Source: Bog-473 sp963809825
GTDB taxonomy: Bacteria > Actinomycetota > Acidimicrobiia > Acidimicrobiales > RAAP-2
Reading direction: 5' to 3'
Length of the DNA: 64,000 nucleotides
NCBI GenBank assembly: GCA_963809825.1
Contig: CAWELJ010000003.1
Coordinates: forward strand, 124,001 to 188,000
Positions 15,235 through 24,413 of the stretch are shown here, in pieces. Every line of letters starts with the position of its first letter. Positions within the stretch are counted from its first letter, which is position 1. The notes under the pieces were generated by a model. That model saw only the letters and a program-made list of their open reading frames with translations. It searched no databases and was not told where the DNA came from. A program made the position numbers and the translations under genes.

Positions 15235-15501
15235 TCAGCCCCCGGCGGTGGCCTTGGCGGCGGCGATCCGGCGCAGCGGCGGCAGCGTGGGCGGGGGCTG
15301 GCGCCGGGGTGGGAGGGCGGCGAGCAGCTGCATCGTCGCATCGGTGACGAGCGACACGGCATGCTCGAACACCTCCTCGGTCTGCGGAGAGGTCGTCTGG
15401 ACGCCACTGACCTTGCGGACGTACTGGCGGGCGGCCGCCTCGACCTCCTCCGGCGTGGCCGCGGGCTCGAGCCCGCGGAGTGTGGTGATGTTGCGGCACA
15501 T
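15235..15501 (-). CDS. DUF2277 family protein
   Basis: 88 residues starting MCRNITTLRGLEPAATPEEVEAAARQYVRKVSG, the signature of DUF2277, a small uncharacterised family. ALTHOUGH a longer minus-strand frame passes through this region, it is an unlikely extension of the GH5 gene upstream (see that entry). A coiled, alanine-rich C-terminal half ends at 15235. Function unknown. Confidence 0.85.
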   Translation of the reverse strand: MCRNITTLRGLEPAATPEEVEAAARQYVRKVSGVQTTSPQTEEVFEHAVSLVTDATMQLLAALPPRRQPPPTLPPLRRIAAAKATAGG

Positions 15502-15606
15502 GGCGCCACCCTAGGCGTGACGCGGCCCCGTTCTGCTGCCGATGCGCGTGGTCGCCTGGGTCCGGTCCGTGTGGTCGACGCAGCGGCCCGGGGTCACGAC
15601 GACCGT

Positions 15607-17272
15607 TCACGCGGTGACCGCGCTTGTCGTTCTTGACCTGCAGCAGGCTGCTCCCCGGCGCCGACGTCTCCTCCGCGCCGGAGGTGCGCACGCAATAGCC
15701 GTGCGGGTAGTGGATCTCGGTCGGCACGAAGATCAGCGTGGGCGCGTGGATGCGGTGGTCGGGCACGTAGGCCAGGTGGAAGACACCGGTGGTCGGCGAG
15801 AAGTCATATGAGATCGGCACGCCGGCGACCGCCTGCGGGTAGGTGCGACCGAGCACGAGCGCGGTGGAGCGGAGGTGCCCGTCCGCCATCACGAGCGACT
15901 CGGCGGCGCTCCCGGTCGGATCGCTGTAGTACTTCCAGGACCAGTAGGCCCACCCGACCTGCTGCGCGTCCATGTTCGCCGTGATGGTCGCCAGGAGCGG
16001 CGGGTCGCTGGTCGCACCGAACTCGGTCACGAACCAGGCCGGACCGTTGGGTTGGGCGCCCGAGGCCATCTCCGAACGGTCCTCGGTGCGCACCCGTATG
16101 GAGCGCGCCTCCTGTCGTGCGCAGGCCGCGAGGTCCGTCGGGTTCCCCGTCACCGGGCTGCGGGCACCGCAGTAGAGGTGGACGTTGAAGACGAGGTGGG
16201 GCAGGTTCATCGGCCCCAGGTAGGTGGGGAAGCCGCGGCTCGCGAAGTTGTCGGGCTCGTCGAAGATGAGGCGGGAGGGGTCGTTGGCGAGGATCGTCGG
16301 GACCACGCCGTTGGCGGGGTCGGTGGTGGGGCAGTGCAGGGGTGGGGCGCCGTGCAACGGGGAACCAACGTGGGCCGTCCCGGTGTAGAAGCACTCGAGT
16401 TGCGAATCGAAATGCTCGTCGCCGAAGAGCACCAGCGACTTGGAGAACGGCTCGTTGAAGGGGTCGTAACCCAGGACCCACGGGTTCGACCGGAACGCGT
16501 GCGCCACGTCACCCCAGACGCGGTCGTACTCGCCCTGCAGGTCGCCCCGGACGTCGTTGGCCCAGAAGTGGCGGAACGCGATGCCGGCCGCCTTCGTGGC
16601 GTACTCGAGCGACCAGCGCCCCGGAACGTCCACACTCGGCACGCCGTCGGTGCACACGGCCCACGACGGTGCGCCCTCGCCGTCGAACATCTGGTTGTAG
16701 ACGTCCTGGTGCATGTCGAGGATGACGTGGATGTGGAACCGCCCCAGCAGGTTCACGGTCGTCCGCAGCCGCTGCACGTAGCGGTCGAACACGGCCTGGT
16801 TGAACTGGTGGGGGTCCGAGGGTCGCCCCGGTCCGCAGATCGCGGGGTCGTTGGCATGGGCCGTCCCCGGCTCGAGCCCGCTCCAGGTCATCCCCAGGCG
16901 CACCACGTTGAAGCCCAGGCGTGCCATGAGCGAGGCGTCGGCCGCCGAGAGGTTCCACGGCTTGCCCGGAGCGGGGAAGAGCTCGTAGGGCGGGTGCTTG
17001 TAGACGGCGTTGACGCCGTGGAAAAAGACGATGCGCCCCTGGTGGTCGTAGAGGTAGGGCCCGCCCGGCGCCGAGTAGGGGCCGGTGGATGCAACGGTGC
17101 CGCTCAGGCCGGCGCTGGCGCCGGCGCCGGTGCCGACCGGCGACTGCAGCGTGGGGAGGGCGGGGGCGGGCGGGGCCGACCCGGTCGTCCGGCCGTCCGG
17201 CAGGGCCCAGACGGCGAGGGTCGTTGCGACCAGCAGCAGGATGGGCACGAGTCGTGGCAGTCGACGTCGCAC
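15607..17272 (-). CDS. Glycoside hydrolase family 5, endoglycoceramidase-like, secreted
   Basis: About 550 residues. A hydrophobic stretch LPRLVPILLLVATTLAVWALP near the start is a signal peptide or anchor. The TIM barrel has LGFNVVRLGMTWSGLEP, HVILDMHQDVYNQMFDGEGAPSWAV, the acid/base glutamate in GYDPFNEPF and the nucleophile in AWFVTEFGATSD, as in EGC-type GH5. It would cleave glycolipid or similar glycosides outside the cell. In frame, no stop follows LLQVKND; the frame runs on to 15224 through DUF2277. A one-base shift near 15625 gives SAVTA and TGA at 15607, so the 3' end is probably frameshifted and this coordinate is an estimate. GTG 17272 is my start choice. Confidence 0.8.
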
Positions 17273-17363
17273 GGCCGACAGTCTGGCCGCCGGACCGCGC
17301 CACCTGGCCGCGCCCCCGCACCCGCAAGCGCACCCCCACCGGGAAGTCGGCGACAATGGCACC

Positions 17364-17762
17364 GTGCTCGGCCATCTCGGCGTGAACGTCCCGGACCTCG
17401 AGCGGGCGGCGGCCTCGTACGGCCCGCTCATGCCGCTCCTCGGCTACGAGCCGTTCCTCACTGCCGAGGACGCGCTCGCCTTCATGCCCGCGGGCGGGAA
17501 GCGAGGCGCCTATCTCTTCTTGTACGAGGCCACGGCGGAGGGTGCGTACTCACGGGAGCACACCGGGTTGCAGCACCTCGCCTTCGTCGTCCCCAGCCGC
17601 GGCGCGGTGCACGAGGTGCACCGGCACGTGACCCGCGAGGGCGCCACCGTGCTCCACCCGCCACAGGAGTGGCCGCAGTATCCCCCGCCGTACTTCGCCA
17701 CCTTCTGGCTCGACCCCTTCGGGATCATGCTCGAGGCCGTCTGCCACCACGACCGCGACTGA
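17364..17762 (+). CDS. VOC (glyoxalase-like) protein
   Basis: 132 residues: VLGHLGVNVPDLERAAASYGPLMPLLGYEPF, HTGLQHLAFVVPSRGAVHEVHRHV and the final YFATFWLDPFGIMLEAVCHH with the metal-binding H and E. A vicinal-oxygen-chelate dioxygenase or lyase fold; substrate unknown. The GTG start has GACAAT six bases upstream, pointing to a leaderless mRNA. Divergent from GH5, convergent with the DUF4097 gene, which stops one base after this gene's stop. Confidence 0.86.
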   Translation: MLGHLGVNVPDLERAAASYGPLMPLLGYEPFLTAEDALAFMPAGGKRGAYLFLYEATAEGAYSREHTGLQHLAFVVPSRGAVHEVHRHVTREGATVLHPPQEWPQYPPPYFATFWLDPFGIMLEAVCHHDRD

Positions 17763-18635
17763 TCAGGCGACCTGATCGAGCGCCCGGGCGATCTCGACGT
17801 TGCCCGACACGCTGCGGACACTGAGGTCGACCTGGGCGGCGCGCCGCCCCGGACCCGGGACGTCGTCGAGGGGGATGTCCGAGTAGACCGCGCCCGAGAG
17901 CGTCTCCACGTCGACGTGGAGGTCCACGCCCTCGGCGATGCCCACCGAGACGTTCCCCGAGACGGACCGGACACGCAGGGAGCCCTCCCCGAGAGCGAGG
18001 ACCCGCACGTCGCCGGAGACGTTGGCGATGCGGGCGCCGTGCGAGAGCTCGCCCAGTCGGACGTTCCCCGACGTCGCCTTGACCTCGACCCTGTCGGCGG
18101 CCGCGCCGACCTCGAGGTCGCCCGACGTCGTTGCGAACACGGCCGTGCCGGCCACGCTGGAGCAGCGCAGGTCCCCCGACGCCGTGAAGACGCGGAGATC
18201 GCCGCCGACGGCGCCGACCGTGATGTCCCCGCTGGCCGACTTGGCCACGGCGTCGGCGGCGACGTCGTCCGTGCAGATGTCCCCGCTCGACGAGGCGAGG
18301 TCCACCGTGTTGACCAGCCCGGTGATCTCGACTCCCGCCGAGCCCACGAGCACCTTGACGTCGCTGCCCACGGGCACCTCGACGCACACGGTCACGGCGG
18401 CACGGCGGCGGAACCGCATCCCACGCAGGCTGGGGACCTTCACGGCGACGACGGGGCGGCCCCCCGGCGAGCGGCACTCGACGGTCGAGTGGTCGATGAG
18501 CTCCGCGCCCTCGGGCGTGTCCGCCTCGAGCGAGACCACCGTCGTGGCCGTCTCGCGGGCGTTGATCGACACCAGGCCCGCCTCGTTCTCCACGTGGAGG
18601 CGCACGGGCCCCGCCGTCTCGAATGTCTTCTCCAT
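17763..18635 (-). CDS. DUF4097 beta-solenoid repeat protein
   Basis: 290 residues. From about residue 100 on, a ~20-residue repeat carries SGD or SGN turns again and again (SSSGDIC, SASGDITVG, TASGDLRC, TTSGDLEVG, ATSGNVRLG, NVSGDVRV, SVSGNVSVG), typical of the DUF4097/DUF4098 beta-strand repeat family often linked to envelope or anti-sigma contexts. No signal peptide visible. GAAGGAGAA precedes ATG 18635. It follows the ribbon-helix-helix-like gene by 13 bases, so they form an operon. Confidence 0.88.
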   Translation of the reverse strand: MEKTFETAGPVRLHVENEAGLVSINARETATTVVSLEADTPEGAELIDHSTVECRSPGGRPVVAVKVPSLRGMRFRRRAAVTVCVEVPVGSDVKVLVGSAGVEITGLVNTVDLASSSGDICTDDVAADAVAKSASGDITVGAVGGDLRVFTASGDLRCSSVAGTAVFATTSGDLEVGAAADRVEVKATSGNVRLGELSHGARIANVSGDVRVLALGEGSLRVRSVSGNVSVGIAEGVDLHVDVETLSGAVYSDIPLDDVPGPGRRAAQVDLSVRSVSGNVEIARALDQVA

Positions 18636-18648
18636 GTCCGGTTCTCCT

Positions 18649-19104
18649 TCAGGTCGTGCCGTAGCCGCGCAGGCGGTTGCCGGCGCGGCGAGAACGGCTC
18701 CTCTGCGACGACGCGCCACGCTCGAGCGTGCGCACGATGAACGTGTTCACCGAGACGCCCTCGCCGGCGGCGCCCTCCTCCACCCGGGCCTTCAGGCCCT
18801 CGCTCAGGCGGAGGGTGATACGTGCGGACAGGTCACCGTCGGCCTCGCCGTCGGGGACGCGCTCGTCCTCGACGTAGGCCAGGTCCACGTCGTCGCCCGC
18901 CACCCGCAGCTCGACCCGCCCCTCGGGCAGCTCCGCCGACACCTCGGCGGCCACGTCGGACAGCAGGTCGAAGAGGCGGGACGGGGCCGAGCGGGCCAGC
19001 ACGGCGGCGATCCGCTCGGCCGCCTCGGCCACGGCGTCGTCGCCCAGCTCCCCGACCGCCTCCACGTCCGAGCGCAGCCCCTCGACCGCCAGTGACATCT
19101 TCAT
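18649..19104 (-). CDS. Ribbon-helix-helix-type DNA-binding protein with N-terminal domain
   Basis: 151 residues. The C-terminal part, ITLRLSEGLKARVEEGAAGEGVSVNTFIVRTLERG, has the strand-helix-helix pattern of HicB/Arc/CopG-type RHH proteins; the N-terminal ~100 residues are acidic and of unknown type. A perfect 25-bp palindrome overlaps its promoter, so autoregulation is expected. Paired with the DUF4097 gene downstream. Not a typical toxin-antitoxin pair, since the partner is a repeat protein rather than a small toxin. Confidence 0.75.
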   Translation of the reverse strand: MKMSLAVEGLRSDVEAVGELGDDAVAEAAERIAAVLARSAPSRLFDLLSDVAAEVSAELPEGRVELRVAGDDVDLAYVEDERVPDGEADGDLSARITLRLSEGLKARVEEGAAGEGVSVNTFIVRTLERGASSQRSRSRRAGNRLRGYGTT

Positions 19105-19111
19105 GACGCCA

Positions 19112-19140
19112 CTATGACATCATTATGATGTCATAGTCAA
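19112..19140 (-). promoter_or_regulatory. Promoter with perfect 25-bp palindromic operator
   Basis: CTATGACATCAT (19112-19123) and ATGATGTCATAG (19125-19136) are perfect 12-base inverted arms around one base (19124). On the minus strand TTGACT (19140-19135) and CATAGT form a promoter with an 18-base spacer, so the palindrome covers nearly the whole promoter. The ATG at 19104 lies a few bases after the expected start point, implying a leaderless mRNA. The long symmetry suggests two RHH dimers bound side by side. Confidence 0.8.
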
Positions 19141-19152
19141 TCCCCTACCTGG

Positions 19153-20178
<1,026 letters not shown>

Positions 20179-20200
20179 GTTCTGCTCTCTCTCTTGTCGT

Positions 20201-20725
20201 TCAGTGGCGATCTAGCTTAGGCAGGGCGACCCGCCCGGTCCGTTGGAGCTCCACGACGTCGTAGTGCTCGAGCAGGCCCTCGAAGTCGTCGATCTTCTCG
20301 GGCCGGCCGGCCAGCATCACGGTGAGGCGGTCCGCCCCCACGCTCACGACCTCGCCGCCGAAGACGCCCACCAGCTGAATGACCTGCGAGCGCTCCGTCG
20401 GCCCCACCGCCACCGTCACCAGCACCAGCTCGCGCTCCACGGCCTCGGCCGGGGAGAGCTCGCCGATCGACACCACGTTGATGAGCTTGTCCAGCTGCAT
20501 GATCACCTGCTCGAGCGGCGCGGTCTCCACGTCCACGACGATGGTGATGCGGCTGAAGTGCTCGTCCTCGTCGGTCGGCGCCACGGCCAGCGAGTAGATG
20601 TTGAAGCCGCGGCGGCTGAACAGCCCGGCCACCCGGGCCAGCACGCCCGCCTTGTTCTCCACCAGCACCGACAAGATGTGGTGACGCGGGGATCCCGCCA
20701 ACGCGGTGAGCGGGGCCGCCGTCAC
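20201..20725 (-). CDS. ilvN: Acetolactate synthase regulatory (small) subunit
   Basis: 174 residues. The N-terminal ACT domain HHILSVLVENKAGVLARVAGLFSRRGFNIYSLAV binds valine for feedback control; the C-terminal half (VGPTERSQVIQLVGVFGGEVVSVGADRLTVMLAGRPEKIDDF) matches the IlvN C-domain. The GTG start at 20725 overlaps the ilvB stop by four bases (GTGA), so large and small subunits are made together. Feeds ilvC. Confidence 0.95.
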   Translation of the reverse strand: MTAAPLTALAGSPRHHILSVLVENKAGVLARVAGLFSRRGFNIYSLAVAPTDEDEHFSRITIVVDVETAPLEQVIMQLDKLINVVSIGELSPAEAVERELVLVTVAVGPTERSQVIQLVGVFGGEVVSVGADRLTVMLAGRPEKIDDFEGLLEHYDVVELQRTGRVALPKLDRH

Positions 20726-22449
20726 CGGGGCGCCGTCTGGTCGGGGTGCACGACGATGTCGTCGTTGGAGGCGCCCGCGGGCACCATCGGGAACACCTTC
20801 TCGAAGGCGTCGGTGCGGAAGTCGACGACGACGGGACGGTCGTCGATGGAGTTCGCCTTCTCGATCGCCGGTCCCACGTCCTCGGGCGACTCGGCCCGGA
20901 TGCCGATGCAGCCCATGGCCTCGGCCCACTTCACGTAGTCGGGCAGGTCGGGCGAGAGGTAGACCTCCGAGTACCGCTCCCCGTAGAACATCTCCTGCCA
21001 CTGGCGCACCATGCCCAGGTAGGCGTTGTTGAGGATGGCGATCTTGACGGGGATCTGCTCGGAGCTCGCCGTCACGAGCTCCTGCGCCGTCATCTGGAAG
21101 CACCCGTCGCCGTCGATCCCCCACACGGTGCGCTCCGGCCGGCCCACCTTGGCCCCGATGGCGGCCGGGACGGCGAAGCCCATGGTGCCCGCACCACCCG
21201 AGTTCACCCAGGTGTAGGGGTACTCGAAGTTCCAGTACTGCGAGGCCCACATCTGGTGCTGGCCCACGCCGGCCACCACGACCGTGTCGGGCGGGGCGGC
21301 GTCGCGCAGCTGCTCGACGACGTTCTGGGGCTTGATGGCGCCCCCGTCGGCGTCCGCGTAGTGCAGCGGGAAGCGCTCCTGCCACTCGCGGATCTGGCGC
21401 CACCACGGCCCGAGGTCCCGCACGACGGGCGCATCGCCGCGGGCGTCCATCGCCAGCAGCAGCTCCTCCATGACCAGCCGGCAGTCGCCGGCGATGCCCA
21501 CCTCCGGCACGCGCACCTTGCCCAGCTCGGCCGGGTCGATGTCGACGTGGATGACCTTGGCGTCGGGCGCGAAGGCGCTGATCTTGCCGGTCACCCGGTC
21601 GTCGAAGCGCGCCCCGAGGCTCACGAGGAGGTCGCTCTTCTGCAGCGCCGTCACCGCGGTGTAGTGGCCGTGCATGCCGGGCATGCCGAGCGCCTGCGGG
21701 TGCGAGTCGGGGAACGCGCCCCGCGCCATCAGGGTCGTGACGACCGGGATGCCGGTGCGGTCGGCCAGCACCCGCAGCGCCTCCGCGCCACGGGACTTGA
21801 GCACTCCTCCACCGACGTAGAGGACGGGACGGTCGGCCTGCGCGATGAGCTCGGCCGCCTGGCGCACCAGCACCGGGTCGCCGAAGGTCACGGGGTGGTA
21901 CCCCGGCAGATCGAGCTCGTCGACCGACGACGGCCAGTACCACTCCATGGTGGCGTTGGAGATGTCCTTGGGCAGGTCGATCAGGACCGGGCCCGGCCGC
22001 CCGGTGGTTGCGACGTGGAAGGCCGCGGCCACCACCCGGGGGATGTCCGTGACGTCCTTGATGAGCCAGTTGTGCTTGGTGATCCCCATGGTGACGCCGG
22101 TGATGTCGCACTCCTGGAAGGCGTCGGTCCCGATGGAGCCCGTCGCCACCTGGCCCGACACCACGATGAGCGGCGTCGAGTCCATGTAGGCGTTCGACAG
22201 CGGCGTCACGACGTTGGTGGCGCCCGGGCCGCTCGTGACCATGGCCACGCCCGGCTTGCCGGTGACCATGGCGTACCCCTCGGCCATGTGCCCCGCACCC
22301 TGCTCGTGGCGCACGAGGATGTGGCGGATGGAGGAGTCGATGATCGGGTCGTAGACGGGCAGGATGGCGCCGCCGGGCAGGCCGAACATGACCTCGACCC
22401 CCTGCATCTCGAGGCTCTTGATGAGGGCCTGGGCCCCGGTCAACTTCAT
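20722..22449 (-). CDS. ilvB: Acetolactate synthase catalytic (large) subunit
   Basis: 575 residues. Starts MKLTGAQALIKSLEMQGVEVMFGLPGGAILP with the substrate/TPP glutamate region (FGLPGG); the TPP-magnesium motif is GIDGDGCFQMTAQELVTASSEQIPVKIAILNN. Decarboxylates pyruvate and condenses it with pyruvate or 2-oxobutyrate. Its ATG follows AGGGGAAG. Preceded by a leader peptide ORF, two hairpins and a promoter that together look like an Ile/Leu/Val attenuator. Confidence 0.97.
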   Translation of the reverse strand: MKLTGAQALIKSLEMQGVEVMFGLPGGAILPVYDPIIDSSIRHILVRHEQGAGHMAEGYAMVTGKPGVAMVTSGPGATNVVTPLSNAYMDSTPLIVVSGQVATGSIGTDAFQECDITGVTMGITKHNWLIKDVTDIPRVVAAAFHVATTGRPGPVLIDLPKDISNATMEWYWPSSVDELDLPGYHPVTFGDPVLVRQAAELIAQADRPVLYVGGGVLKSRGAEALRVLADRTGIPVVTTLMARGAFPDSHPQALGMPGMHGHYTAVTALQKSDLLVSLGARFDDRVTGKISAFAPDAKVIHVDIDPAELGKVRVPEVGIAGDCRLVMEELLLAMDARGDAPVVRDLGPWWRQIREWQERFPLHYADADGGAIKPQNVVEQLRDAAPPDTVVVAGVGQHQMWASQYWNFEYPYTWVNSGGAGTMGFAVPAAIGAKVGRPERTVWGIDGDGCFQMTAQELVTASSEQIPVKIAILNNAYLGMVRQWQEMFYGERYSEVYLSPDLPDYVKWAEAMGCIGIRAESPEDVGPAIEKANSIDDRPVVVDFRTDAFEKVFPMVPAGASNDDIVVHPDQTAPR

Positions 22450-22490
22450 ATGACTTCCCCTGTTCCTGCGTGATGGTCCGGAAATTGAAA

Positions 22491-22513
22491 CGACCCCCCG
22501 GATCGGAGGGTCG
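22491..22513 (-). terminator. ilvB leader: ilvB attenuator terminator
   Basis: On the minus strand CGACCCTCC (22513-22505) pairs with GGGGGGTCG (22499-22491), nine positions with one G-T, around a 5-base loop, and is followed by the T-rich TTTCAATTTC. Lies 42 bases before the ilvB ATG and after the leader ORF. The T-tract is interrupted, so termination may be weaker than at leuA. Confidence 0.75.
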
Positions 22514-22543
22514 AGAGGCGCGTTGCGGTGCGGGCGCGCCTCT
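22514..22543 (-). promoter_or_regulatory. ilvB leader: ilvB leader hairpin overlapping the leader stop codon
   Basis: AGAGGCGCG and CGCGCCTCT form a perfect 9-bp stem (22514-22522 with 22535-22543) around 12 bases. One arm covers part of the leader stop codon, so a ribosome reaching the end would open it. It directly abuts the terminator stem, as in attenuators where the two compete. Confidence 0.65.
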
Positions 22544-22589
22544 ACGTTACGAGTACCAGAATCGTCGGTCGGGCGCTGCGGGCCTGCAT
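22542..22589 (-). CDS. ilvL: Ile/Leu/Val leader peptide
   Basis: A 15-codon ORF, MQARSARPTILVLVT, in which five consecutive codons are Ile-Leu-Val-Leu-Val. It sits 93 bases before ilvB with two hairpins between them. The five consecutive branched-chain codons are unlikely by chance in this position and fit a sensor of all three amino acids. The promoter places the transcript start next to the ATG. Confidence 0.82.
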   Translation of the reverse strand: MQARSARPTILVLVT

Positions 22590-22598
22590 GAGGCCCCC

Positions 22599-22627
22599 AT
22601 TGTGGCATGGCCGCCGCCCCGGGACAA
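22599..22627 (-). promoter_or_regulatory. ilvB leader promoter
   Basis: Minus-strand TTGTCC (22627-22622) and CACAAT (22604-22599) are separated by 17 bases; the leader ATG starts 9 bases after the -10 box. It is in the 59-base gap after the ilvD-family gene, so the ilvBNC operon has its own start. Confidence 0.65.
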
Positions 22628-22648
22628 CCCCGGGACGTCCCGGCGGCC

Positions 22649-24388
22649 TCACGACATGCCTCCGCCGAGGAGCGCCGGGAGCGCCGTCGCCCGCATCCGG
22701 GCCAGCACCCGGTCCGTCACCGGCACGGCGTCGGGGTGGACGCCGCCGTTGCCCTCGGCCGCCGCCCGCCAGGCCGCCGCCCGGCGCTCGAGCTCGGCGG
22801 GATCGCCCAGCTGCGGGCAGTCGAGCCGGTCCGTGGTGAGGTCGACCACAATGGTGTCCCCGTCCTCGACGAGCGCGATCGGCCCCCCGAGGAGGGCCTC
22901 GGGTGCCACGTGGCCGATGACCAGGCCCACCGATCCCCCCGAGAAGCGGGCATCGGTCATCAGCGCGATGGTGATGTGGCGCCGGCGGCACAGGGCCGTG
23001 ATGCGCGAGGTGGGGTCGAGGAGCTCGGGCATGCCCGGTGCGCCCCGGGGCCCCTCGTAGCGGATCACCACCATGTCGTTGTCCTCGAAGCTCTCCGGAC
23101 GGCGGTCGAGAGCATCGATCAGGGAGCGCTCCCCGTTGAAGACCCGGGCCCGGCCCGTGAAGACGCCGTCCTTCACCCCGCCCTCGACACCGGCGACCTT
23201 GAGGATCGCCCCGCCCCCGGGCGCGAGGTTCCCGCGCAGCAGCCGGAGCCCGCCGGTGTCCTTGAAGGGCTTGTCGACCGCGTAGATCACGTCCTGGCTC
23301 GGCGCGGGCGGGGCCAGCCGTCCGAGCTGCCCGGCCAGGGTCTCGCCCGTGCAGGTCAGCGCGTCACCGTCGAGGAAGCCTGCCTCGAGGAGCTCCTTCA
23401 CGATGACCTGCAGCCCGCCCTTGGCGTCCACGTCGACCATGGAGTAGTCGCCGAACGGTCGCATGTCGACCAGCACCGGCAGGCGCCGGGCCAGCTGGTT
23501 GAAGTCGTCCTGGCTCAGCACGTCGGCCCACAGGTCGATGCCCGCGGCGCGGGCGATCTCGACGCTGTGCAGCAGCACGTTCGTGGAGCCGCCCATGGCG
23601 ATGGCGACCGTCAGGGCGTTGCGCAGCGACGCCGGTGTGACGATGTCGCGGGGCCGGATGCCCCGGCTCGTCATGGCGAGCAGGCAGTCGACCGCCTGGT
23701 CGGGGAACTCGGTCAGCCGGCGCGGATCGTCCGAGGGCGGGGAGACCATGTGCAGCGGTTCGAGCCCCAGCACGGCGATGAACGTCTGCATCGTGTTGTA
23801 GGTGAACATGCCCCCGCAGCTGCCCTGGCCGGGACAGGCGTGCAGCGCGTACCGGGCGCGCACCGCCGCGTCCTGGTCGGCCACCTGGAAGGCCGACACG
23901 AGATCGATCCGGGCGCCCGTCTCGGGGTCGATCCCGGGCCTGATCGGGCCGTCGGAGAGGACGACCGCCGGTGTGTCGTTCTCGAGCACGGCGGCGACGG
24001 TCCCGACGGGCGGCTTGTCGCACGCCACCACCGCCACCAGCCCGGCGACACCGTTCGCCGCCAGGTGGACGTCGGCGACGTCGTGGACGAGCTCGCGACC
24101 GACCAGGGAGAAACGCATCTGGGGCGTGCCGTTGAGCTGGCCGTCCGAGACGCCCAGGGTGTACGCGGGCGGTATCAGGCGGACCGCCAGGTCGTCCCGG
24201 GCGATGCGGCGGGACAGGGCGGCCTGCACGGCCTGCACCTTCTGCGGGACACCGAGATAGCACTGGCTGTCCCCGAGGTTGCCGATCACCGCCCACACGG
24301 GGTCGTGGATCTTCCCGACGTCCTCACCGAGGAAGGCGGCCGTGCCGACCCTCTGCACGTCGCGCCCGGGGTTGATCGACACGAACAC
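22649..24388 (-). CDS. ilvD: IlvD/Edd-family dehydratase, probable dihydroxy-acid dehydratase
   Basis: About 579 residues. All three cluster cysteines of the family are present: SQCYLG (C43 from GTG 24388), VVACDKPPVG, and GQGSCGGMFTYNTMQ. GVSDGQLNGTPQMRFSL and ARFSGGSVGLVIGHVAPEA are family blocks. The start and several motifs differ from the usual (ACDKPPVG instead of GCDKNLPG), so this is a divergent member. Position directly before ilvBNC argues for dihydroxy-acid dehydratase, but a sugar-acid dehydratase cannot be excluded. TAGTTT lies 7 bases upstream of GTG 24388, the reason I chose that start over TTG 24397. Confidence 0.8.
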   Translation of the reverse strand: MFVSINPGRDVQRVGTAAFLGEDVGKIHDPVWAVIGNLGDSQCYLGVPQKVQAVQAALSRRIARDDLAVRLIPPAYTLGVSDGQLNGTPQMRFSLVGRELVHDVADVHLAANGVAGLVAVVACDKPPVGTVAAVLENDTPAVVLSDGPIRPGIDPETGARIDLVSAFQVADQDAAVRARYALHACPGQGSCGGMFTYNTMQTFIAVLGLEPLHMVSPPSDDPRRLTEFPDQAVDCLLAMTSRGIRPRDIVTPASLRNALTVAIAMGGSTNVLLHSVEIARAAGIDLWADVLSQDDFNQLARRLPVLVDMRPFGDYSMVDVDAKGGLQVIVKELLEAGFLDGDALTCTGETLAGQLGRLAPPAPSQDVIYAVDKPFKDTGGLRLLRGNLAPGGGAILKVAGVEGGVKDGVFTGRARVFNGERSLIDALDRRPESFEDNDMVVIRYEGPRGAPGMPELLDPTSRITALCRRRHITIALMTDARFSGGSVGLVIGHVAPEALLGGPIALVEDGDTIVVDLTTDRLDCPQLGDPAELERRAAAWRAAAEGNGGVHPDAVPVTDRVLARMRATALPALLGGGMS

Positions 24389-24413
24389 GGGCTCCAAACT
24401 AGCGGCCGGGGCG

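Noticed and set aside
18649..19104. Ribbon-helix-helix gene plus neighbour as a toxin-antitoxin system
   Set aside because: The partner is a 290-residue DUF4097 solenoid, not a small toxin, and no HicA, RelE or PIN-type gene is adjacent.
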